A stretch of DNA of 64,000 nt from Fabrea salina. Taxonomy: Eukaryota > Ciliophora > Heterotrichea > Heterotrichida > Fabreidae. The position numbers and the translations under genes are program-made. This document shows, in pieces, positions 57,701 to 64,000 of this stretch. A model generated the notes under the pieces. It saw nothing but the letters and a program-made list of their open reading frames with translations, was not told where the DNA came from and did not search any database. The stretch lies in contig JALIHJ010000045.1 of NCBI GenBank assembly GCA_022984795.1, forward strand, positions 161,312 through 225,311. Reading direction: 5' to 3'. Numbering within the stretch: position 1 is the first letter of the stretch; each line of letters starts with the position of its first letter.

Positions 57701-57890
57701 CATGGCTTCCCAAACCCGCAAAAACTCCACCCTTAAGTTCCCCAGTGTCCAGTTGAGGAAAACAAGCAGTCAGTACCTCAAAACTGCCATAGAAGAAGCT
57801 AAGAGAACTGCTTCTCTTGCCCCTGAAGGTAACTTCCAAGTCCACTACGGATTTGATGACATCAAACAAATCTACTCAGAAGACAAATAA
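54723..57890 (+). CDS. Kinesin motor with long coiled-coil tail
   Basis: 1055 aa. The N-terminal ~100 residues include a helical segment (ECIELYTQAIEFYEYKKDP) before the motor. The motor domain (~135-455) has P-loop GAPGTGKT at ~210 (usual GQTGSGKT), switch I NKTRSSLAH (NxxSSRSH) and switch II LADLAGTD (DLAGSE) at ~370. About 600 residues of heptad coiled coil follow to the end. Altered switch residues suggest an orphan family with changed kinetics. N-terminal motor means plus-end-directed movement is expected, unproven. Its stop is followed 5 nt later by the next ATG. Confidence 0.88.
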   Translation: MARETRSASVVPTQDKYTTPPQLSPDFASLLLEKELELEKNPSPQLVNECIELYTQAIEFYEYKKDPKYLDFQQRMRNMLQKPQILNTVSGPKRAMSFAPSTLDSQTYEGVVKAKNKELEQITKALESFQEKEQPTNTELLEVIVRFRATKEQTDWTVTPNSVSHPEKGSYSFQRVLGPESSQEDLYNSAAKDLVKAFMQGFNSTILAYGAPGTGKTYSMIGPEEVTEFLVNQTEEIQESTMRQFGVIPRVVLDLFDQIEQRADSKTQYSIKCSYVEVYQDSINDILVTPTAQNLKVKESLDKWPCVVGLTQQYVSCPEEIVQLLSIGTINRIIASKENKTRSSLAHTVFTLSLEQVLSDGSLMNSRIHLADLAGTDTLFHQCVEALSRGETPEQTKLTLVLSDLFSRNSKARFVCTESTKHLKKSTQTLDFADTAKLVNLTPKCNLKKSYEELESIVKGIKNETSKICKVLQEDPEANNLFELEELKAKYHQLKSSSETQIEELQQELQRLTLNSQNIDYLSYHEEINSYQDRIDECKEETLKLTQEKEQQKQMYEHITHQLETQNQTLESDNQQLQSSLEHAHSRLEKVSSELKFCKDKVFELENSLEKATQETQKHSAKVTDLEDKLQTQQTEHSEVLQELQTLKDTLQTTLKLNSELESVKDSLQEKTYQLPELEQKAATLAKVTQEKDQLEKDYNYLATAKEDLEETLTTKLKTLQTDYQSLLQQKKEAESSLQSEKDQVESMKLLIENLSSEDTLSQVQQNYTQQLEHQKQLHSQRVEELEQELESAKQELESSTKSMHETQKTLKVTAEEKQKLEQENTQLRNSNELRKQQLQDLKHSNESLKSKVEELRKEKQEDWTATELKNQELRNSLNTKLEEIQSLKSSLEHLKETHSQELTKMKEKLHSMESNKEDSELNSSNIIRNLEEQNQALKTSVVKLEKDFVTERNKSKELSAKVSQFEVLINNLKADVKQKQREKEIERKNSMLMASQTRKNSTLKFPSVQLRKTSSQYLKTAIEEAKRTASLAPEGNFQVHYGFDDIKQIYSEDK

Positions 57891-57895
57891 TAAAT

Positions 57896-59563
57896 ATGGA
57901 CTGTCTCAACTGCAAACGCGCTCTCAAGCACACTTATGTTGTATCCATGGGTCACAGACTCTGCATAGGGTGTTGTAGAGCTGGAGTGTATGAGAATGAA
58001 AAAAATACATGTGTTGAGTGCCAAAGTAGAAAGCCAAAGAGAATGCTTTTCTACTGTGATGACATGAAATTGAGGTGTACTGCGTGCAAAGCAGTAGAAG
58101 TCCAGGGCCAGTGCAGTAAGTGTGGAGAGATCCAGCATGAAGAAACCTATGTATTCCACAAAAACCAAATATTCTGTATCAGCTGTTGTTCTTCCGATGT
58201 GCTTGAGTGCTTTATGTGTGGAATCAACATGGCTTACAGTAAGACCAGCACTGACTCAGAAATGAACATCCTTTGCTTTCCTTGTCACAATCAGGTGGAA
58301 CTTACTGAAACCAAGTGTAGGGTGTGCAACTTCAGTATGAGGAATTACTTTGTCCACACAACCACTACACTCTGCTTCAACTGCTATGACTGCACTCCTG
58401 CTAAAGTGTGCTTTAAAATTCACGGACACCGAAACCTGCTTCCTACTCAACTCGACTCAGAGGAAAAGGTTTTGTGCCAGGTGATGAGTGAGATCGACTT
58501 AACTCTTTGGTCACTCACTAAGTACATTTCAGACTCTTCAAAGTCACTAGAAATGAGGGCAAAGAGAAGGAGAGCAATTAAAGAATTCAGCCAAAACCTA
58601 AGAAGAAACTACCCTCAGGTGTTTGAGCAGTGCAGTCTTGAGGAATTCACCTACTACAAAGGAACTGCCTTAGTAATCCAGACACTCTTCAATAAGCTGG
58701 ATGAAGAAGACTTCCTCAGCTGCAGAGTTGAAGACTTTGGAGTCACCTGGAACTACATGCAGCAAGTCAGTTTGTTAGGAATCTGGCTTAAGATCAAAAG
58801 CATTCAAGACAGACTCATGGAAATCTTTTTCTGTGACAGATTCCTGTACTACTTTGACTTCAAGTGCCCAGTAGCCTACATGTTCGAAACTACACTTCTC
58901 AAGCTAGAATACCACAACTCCTCCGTGACAAAGCCTATTCCAGAAACCACCAAGAACTCAATATTCAGTGTCATGAACACTGAGTTTGTGAAGCAAAAGT
59001 ACCTTGAAGAGTTGGAGCTAGAGAATAACTACACCCAAATACTTCAAGCTACTCTAGACAAGACTTTCTTGTGCGACTACAATGTATTTGGGATATGCGG
59101 AGTGTCCTTGATGACCGGCAACTTAATCATCAAGGACTACCTAAGTGCTCCCAAAGACTCTAACTCTGGTGAAGCTCCGTGTAAGAAGCCTAAGTACGAA
59201 GAAGACACAGACTTAGGCACTGCTTCAATTCTGATCTGCTTCATACACGAGTTTGCTCATGTCCTGGCTAGAGCTAAACTGGGCAGAGGAATTGACTTTG
59301 TAAGACTCGAAAACTCACCAGACAACTTCAAGTACAACCAAAAGAAAAAGGAAACTGGATTCTACATGGAGGAGAAACTACTAGGAGAACAAGAAACAAG
59401 GTCCCAAGTAGTGGTTGAAGACGCAGCAAGGATGATCCTGGACCCTAACAGTTGGGTTGATGGAATTGACCAAAGATTCCAACAACTCAACATGGACAGA
59501 AGCAACAAACTCAGCATGACTCTCAAACACACAGACAGGCCCTTCTGTGGATTGCATGAGTAG
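57896..59563 (+). CDS. Cys-rich protein with HExxH metallopeptidase-like motif
   Basis: 555 aa. The N-terminal ~185 residues are packed with Cys pairs (CLNC, CIGCC, CVEC, CTAC, CSKC, CISCC, CFMC), a chain of zinc-ribbon or LIM-like units. The middle ~250 residues are helical. A conserved-looking zinc-protease motif HEFAH lies at ~450 in ICFIHEFAHVLARAKLG. The C-terminus contains Glu and Asp residues that could supply a third ligand. I cannot place it in a known protease family. It starts 5 nt after the kinesin stop on the same strand. Confidence 0.65.
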   Translation: MDCLNCKRALKHTYVVSMGHRLCIGCCRAGVYENEKNTCVECQSRKPKRMLFYCDDMKLRCTACKAVEVQGQCSKCGEIQHEETYVFHKNQIFCISCCSSDVLECFMCGINMAYSKTSTDSEMNILCFPCHNQVELTETKCRVCNFSMRNYFVHTTTTLCFNCYDCTPAKVCFKIHGHRNLLPTQLDSEEKVLCQVMSEIDLTLWSLTKYISDSSKSLEMRAKRRRAIKEFSQNLRRNYPQVFEQCSLEEFTYYKGTALVIQTLFNKLDEEDFLSCRVEDFGVTWNYMQQVSLLGIWLKIKSIQDRLMEIFFCDRFLYYFDFKCPVAYMFETTLLKLEYHNSSVTKPIPETTKNSIFSVMNTEFVKQKYLEELELENNYTQILQATLDKTFLCDYNVFGICGVSLMTGNLIIKDYLSAPKDSNSGEAPCKKPKYEEDTDLGTASILICFIHEFAHVLARAKLGRGIDFVRLENSPDNFKYNQKKKETGFYMEEKLLGEQETRSQVVVEDAARMILDPNSWVDGIDQRFQQLNMDRSNKLSMTLKHTDRPFCGLHE

Positions 59564-61133
59564 TAATAATTCTATCTACTTTAAGTAATTCAGTAAGAGT
59601 AGTTAAATGCATGCTTGAGAGTCTACTTAGCACAAGTACTTTCAAAGTCATTGTTGTCTTTGCTACTTGATGTTGTTTAGCTATCAAGTGTTTTGCATTA
59701 CTCTTAATAGACTACTTAGGGTATTTAGTTTATTGATTTGATGAAGCATCCAGAAAGACTTCTGTTCTTTATCAATTCCTTGTTTGTAGTTCTTCCTGAA
59801 ACTTTCTAGAGATTCATTCCAATAGGATTATGCAGTACAAACTCAGCTAGTTCTTGAACCCTAATAACTGAGTCTCTAAGTGGTTACTCATTTCACTTTC
59901 TTGAGTCTCTTCAAAGGTGTTACTGAGTGTTCTTTTTGAGAAAGTTCTGAGTCATTGTAATTCTTGGAGATAGACCAAAAAAATGTACCGAGTGAGTCTT
60001 TACACACCTCTGAGTCTAATGCAAGTACTGGGTTACTTTCCATTTACGTAAAGACTAAGGATAGACAATATTCAGAGTTTGATTGCTTGTATGTAGAAGT
60101 TAGAACACTAGTATTTATACTAATATTCCCACTCCTTTTGATTGAATGCTATTAGTGTTAGGGTTCTTAAATCCCAAGCTTAAAGCATCAACACTGCAAT
60201 AGACTTACATACTTTAGAATTAGAACTCAAAGTTAAGAAGTTTAATGAGTTGTTATTCTGTTTGTTTATTGCTTCCTTATTGTTAAGGTGTGCTTTCACT
60301 AGGTCTCTAAAAACCTTGCTAGAATTAGTAAGTTATTTCAACTGAACAAAAACCTTTAGACTTCAGTCTAGGTAGAAATCAATCCATCCTAACCAGCATT
60401 TGTTGTTTCCTTCTTTTTAATACTCTAGTGTTAGCTTCCTTGGTTGTTCCTCGCTTCAATCCTCTTTCTTTTGTTGCAATCTGTGTGTTTATAGTTGTTT
60501 CCTTTACTTGCCACTGTTCATGCTTTCTGTTTGCCTTTTGCTTCTTTGTGAAGAAGTTCCCAGTGGTTTTAAACCTCTGCTAGTTAACTCAATAGCCCTT
60601 CACACAACTAGTCACGACATCAAGCCCTTCTTCTAACTACCTTGCAAGCATACGCTCTACAAAGCAAAGTCTAAGCATTGCAAAGTCCATCAAATCATTT
60701 CTTATTTTGACTACTTTAAGAATTATTCAACCTACACAGAGAAGTAACTATTCGTCTTCTCGGATCAATCTGTTGTCTAAGTTTTAAGTCGTGTTAGGTG
60801 AGACTCAGAGTTGTCTTCGTTGATTTCTTGCTTTGTTTGTACTGTGCATGAACATTGTGATTACTAGCTTAGTATGCAGATGCTCTAATTACTTATTCAC
60901 AGCTATGTTCTCTTCAGACTTCTCTGATGGGTGTCCACTCATAACCTTCCAAGTTTACTCACTGCCTCCAGCCTTCTATGTCCTAGACTTTAACTTAGTA
61001 AACTCACATTGCTAATTAGAATCCCGTAGACTGTGACTCTAAGATCATCTTTCAGACATCACCCTAACCCATTGATTAATTCAACCAAGTCCTAGTTACT
61101 ATAACCCAGTCAAACTCATATCCCCCTAATTCA
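59564..61133. other. Gene-poor intergenic region (1.57 kb)
   Basis: T-rich on the plus strand, with short frames only (longest about 60 codons). No tRNA-like cloverleaf, repeat array or relic was recognised. It is far longer than intergenic regions elsewhere in the window and marks the shift towards the chromosome end. Confidence 0.6.
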
Positions 61134-62609
61134 ATGGCTAATAAAATGTTCAGTCGAGTCGTCCGCAACTTCCACAAGCTCAGAGTTCCCCAGGGATACT
61201 CCGGAGACTTGAGACTTTACAAGGTCAGATTCGAAAGGTTCACCCAGGGAGAGAATATCGCTGAAATAGGCGGAAAGTCCTTATTAGCAAATACTGACGG
61301 CATTGTGTGGAAAAAGCTCAAGCAAGACAACCTCACTGTTGAGGAAGGCACAGAAATCTACGAAGTCGTCAATTTCCCTCCTTGGCTAACAATAATTGCT
61401 GTGAATGCAGCTATATCCTTCCTCGCACTCTTTGTAGCCTACCTGACCTACATGAACCAAAGGAAATTCAATAAAGAACAACTTCAAAACAATAATATAG
61501 AGATCGGGCTTAAAGACCCTCAATTCAGCGTCCAAAAAATCAAAGAGACTCTGACTCAGCCCAAGCTAGCACCTAGAGTTAAAGGGACTTTGATTGAAAA
61601 CCCTGAACTTACTCGTTGGTGGATTGAACACCTTGAAGAGCCCATTGAGAGAGGAGTGGACGTGGTCTACGGACCCAAAGGCATAGGCAAGTCTACCTTT
61701 ATGGAGAGACTTTGCCATGTGCTTAGCAACCCTGGCACGCTCAAAAAGTACTCAGACACTAAGACCCAGTTCGTTTCTTTTTACCTGGACTTGGAAGCCA
61801 GAAAAGACACTCTATGGAAGAACTTATATTCCAGACTGGGAGTTAAGGGGTACTCAACCAACGACGAAGTTCTGTTTGAAGAGTGCCTAGAAGAACTGGT
61901 CAAGGAGCGCAAAAAACCCGTTCTAATCTTTGACAACGTCCAGCATATTCTACTCGAAGTCGATAACTATTCAGAAGGTGCCAACTTCATCAGAAAGCTT
62001 ATACTCAACTTTACTGCAAAGGGACTAGCCAAAGTCATTCTGGTAAGCAGTGATCAACACCTTCCAAATCGAATTGGATCCCTCAGTACGATTGATAAAA
62101 GATCTGATGTTGACGCTTTTGAGTTCAGTTACCCAGAAGGAGAAGAAGTCACCAACTGGATGAAGCAACTAGCAGAAATGAACAGCAGGTCAGTGACAGA
62201 TGAAGAACTGCAGTTGTACCTGAAGTACCATGGCTCGCTGAGAGACTTCAAAAAATTCTGCATTAAATACAATGACATGAGTTTGAGGGAGTACTTAGTA
62301 ATGACTATCAAACAGGATGTGCGAACTATTTCGCTCAAAAAGGATGAACTTGATTCAAGTTCTGAGGAGTTTATGAACGTAATACAACAACTGTGCAAGC
62401 AAGAAAAGATTAGAGCTAGTAACGGATTCAGGAAGATAATTCTGAAACTAGAAGAAGCAAACTTCTTGAGGATAGCTGAACCACCCTACTACTCCTTCAA
62501 TTCAAGAGCTTCTGAGTCAAGTTTGAGGGTTTACTGTGGAGTGACTGGAGACTCAGAGTTCCTGAAAGAAGTTTACGAAGACTCCAGCCAACTTGAAAAT
62601 AATACTTAG
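61134..62609 (+). CDS. Membrane-anchored STAND/AAA-like P-loop ATPase
   Basis: 491 aa. A short basic N-terminus (MFSRVVRNFHKLRVPQG, possible mitochondrial signal) precedes one hydrophobic helix at ~80-105 (WLTIIAVNAAISFLALFVAY). The P-loop domain has GPKGIGKST at ~179 and Walker B VLIFDNVQ at ~263. The C-terminal region is helical, resembling the lid or winged-helix part of archaeal-type and STAND ATPases (YLKYHGSLRDFKKF). Role unknown; sensing or membrane remodelling is conceivable. It is the last gene before the telomere. Confidence 0.75.
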   Translation: MANKMFSRVVRNFHKLRVPQGYSGDLRLYKVRFERFTQGENIAEIGGKSLLANTDGIVWKKLKQDNLTVEEGTEIYEVVNFPPWLTIIAVNAAISFLALFVAYLTYMNQRKFNKEQLQNNNIEIGLKDPQFSVQKIKETLTQPKLAPRVKGTLIENPELTRWWIEHLEEPIERGVDVVYGPKGIGKSTFMERLCHVLSNPGTLKKYSDTKTQFVSFYLDLEARKDTLWKNLYSRLGVKGYSTNDEVLFEECLEELVKERKKPVLIFDNVQHILLEVDNYSEGANFIRKLILNFTAKGLAKVILVSSDQHLPNRIGSLSTIDKRSDVDAFEFSYPEGEEVTNWMKQLAEMNSRSVTDEELQLYLKYHGSLRDFKKFCIKYNDMSLREYLVMTIKQDVRTISLKKDELDSSSEEFMNVIQQLCKQEKIRASNGFRKIILKLEEANFLRIAEPPYYSFNSRASESSLRVYCGVTGDSEFLKEVYEDSSQLENNT

Positions 62610-63871
62610 TTTTAAATTGTCGTAAACTTCTAGTCAGAGTTGTTTGTTGGTTTCTTCACTAGTTCATTGCTAGAGCAGGTTCTACTTTCCAAGACTTAGT
62701 TACTCAACTTGAATCTTTGCTTAGTAAATGCTTACTTCCAAACCAAGAGTTCTAGAGAGTTGCTTTAAGCTCTTCAAAGACTACTTAACTATGTCGACTT
62801 GGTTGATATTTGTTGTGTTTACTGAATAGATTATACATTGTGAACTAACTGTGCTTGTATCAACTACTGTTCTATTCATTCTTGTTTAGACTGAGTGCTT
62901 TGTTATTGTGTGTTTGGTTATTCTTGACTCAAGTGTTCCTTACCTTTGCTCCATCCACACTCTGAATAACTTGACTAGTTCACCAAATAATTACTTAGAG
63001 CATCACTTAAAGACTACTGGTTAATTCTTGTTTCGTTTAAGTTCAGAGACCCTATGTTAGCAACTCTTTGGGCATTGGTTATGTGCTTTACTGTCTATTT
63101 CTTCGAGTGTTGAATGTATGCTGCATCGTTATAAGGTGTTATTGAGTTTCTTCTGTTGTGTTTAAAGTAGGTTTTAGGGTGTACTTTGCTCTGTTGTTGT
63201 TTCGCTGGTATTCATGTGATATCACTTTCTGAGTGAGTTTGATTCATGTTTTTAATTTAGATTCCACATTTCTTTGTACTCATTGTTGTATTGTTTGTTT
63301 CTGTGGCTATAGCAGACTGGTTATTCATCTACTAATTAACTTATTGCATACTTATTAACACTCTAATACCCTAATAACTATCTTACTTATTCATACTTAT
63401 TGTCTTACTACTTCTTGTGTATACTATGTTAGACTTTATTGACTTGTTTATTCCTACTAAAGACTGTGTTTGTATGCTGTGTATATACGTATAGTTCTTG
63501 CTTCTTAGGATATTTAAGTAACACTTCTTACTTACTTATTCTTAGTTCCATTACTGTTATTATTAACTACTAGCCATTGCAGCGAGATTACTCACTGTTT
63601 ATACTTATTACATTCTTACTATTTTACTAATAACTTACTTCACTCACTTTATGTTTGAATACTTAGTACTGTCTTACTTGATTACTAAGTTATTCTAATA
63701 CTTTCTATTAGTTATTACTTATCTATGACTAGTATGTCTTCTGTTAGTTATTACTAACTATATGTCTGATAACTTTATGACTACTGAATCTTCTTATCAA
63801 ACTATTGCATCATATACTACTTATTACTACTAAACTTCTTAACTATCTATTTTACTAACACTTAACTCTTC
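62610..63871. other. Subtelomeric gene-free region
   Basis: 1.26 kb of T-rich, low-complexity sequence on the plus strand with many TTACT and ACTTATT phrases and no sizeable frame. It connects the last gene to the telomere. No tandem unit of fixed period was found by eye. Confidence 0.75.
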
Positions 63872-64000
63872 TAGGGGTGTTAGGGTGTTAGGGTGTTAGG
63901 GTGTTAGGGTGTTAGGGTGGTTAGGGTGTTAGGGGGGGTAGGGTGTTAGGGTGTTAGGGTGTTAGGGTGTTAGGGTGTTAGGGTGTTAGGGTGTTAGGTG
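63872..64000 (+). repeat. Telomere: (TTAGGGTG)n, G-rich strand 3'
   Basis: About 15 tandem 8-mers TTAGGGTG running to the end of the window, G-rich strand in the 5'->3' direction, as expected for a right-hand chromosome end. Two units near 63919-63940 are irregular (an extra G before TTAGGG and a run of seven G). The repeat matches the heterotrich form CCCTAACA in permutation. Confidence 0.95.

Noticed and set aside
59964-60155. A 63-codon frame with a hydrophobic end in the gene-poor region
   Set aside because: It begins with a non-ATG codon, has no recognisable motif and is about the length expected by chance.
1-64000. Blepharisma-type code (UGA = Trp)
   Set aside because: Intact long genes with many Trp residues use TGG only and are not interrupted by TGA, so routine UGA-Trp reading is not supported.
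1-64000. tRNA, rRNA or CRISPR features
   Set aside because: No cloverleaf with A/B box elements, no rRNA-like sequence and no regularly spaced direct repeats were seen in the gene-free stretches.

Overview
The window is the right-hand end of a chromosome from a heterotrich ciliate, most like Stentor. The last ~130 bases are an 8-base telomeric repeat (TTAGGGTG, equivalent to CCCTAACA on the other strand), the form I recall for heterotrichs. Where a gene could be checked against a paralogue in the same window, its breaks are removed by 15-nt and 16-nt GT..AG introns. Long reading frames are open with TGG as the only Trp codon, so the code is effectively standard. That argues against Blepharisma, where I recall UGA being read as Trp. 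Genes are eukaryotic and very tightly packed: start codons of divergent pairs can be 11 nt apart and stop codons of convergent pairs can overlap.

Layout. 1-12.5 kb is a compact block: partial divergent myosin head, GCN2-type eIF2alpha kinase, SIAH-type E3 ligase, CNOT9/RCD1, USP12/46-like deubiquitinase, F-BAR protein, chitin synthase and a nucleotide-sugar transporter. 12.6-31.2 kb is an accessory block. It holds a coiled-coil/TPR protein, three members of a large surface-protein family (IPT/TIG, PA14, LamG-like and Cys-rich ectodomains on one shared polytopic membrane module), a protein with about 20 CGH-type zinc repeats, decayed gene fragments, and two 5'-truncated copies of a non-LTR-like retroelement. 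One copy has a perfect 15-bp target-site duplication and sits directly against the start codon of a surface gene. 31.3-36.1 kb is compact again: second chitin synthase with two 15-nt introns, two unknown proteins, LITAF-like and Tim44-like proteins, and a heat-shock factor. 36.1-38.5 kb holds two gene relics around a zinc/LRR protein.

38.5-59.6 kb is dense: CDC50, dynein-2 intermediate chain (WDR34-like), CDPK, CtlX-type amidinotransferase-fold hydrolase, peroxiredoxin-5, protein tyrosine phosphatase, MFS transporter, RING-H2 membrane protein, TMEM135-like, GNA1, a coiled-coil/EF-hand protein, GH3 glycosidase, a membrane protein resembling the surface-family module, a kinesin and a HExxH zinc protein. 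The last 4.4 kb is gene-poor: a single membrane-anchored P-loop ATPase, then T-rich subtelomere and telomere.

Themes. Two chitin synthases, a nucleotide-sugar transporter and GNA1 suggest UDP-GlcNAc/chitin metabolism (cyst wall is an inference). Three otherwise different proteins (TPR, LRR and CGH/kelch-like) share a B-box-like Cys/His module followed by a helical segment. Several otherwise intact genes show +1 frame breaks that short introns do not explain.
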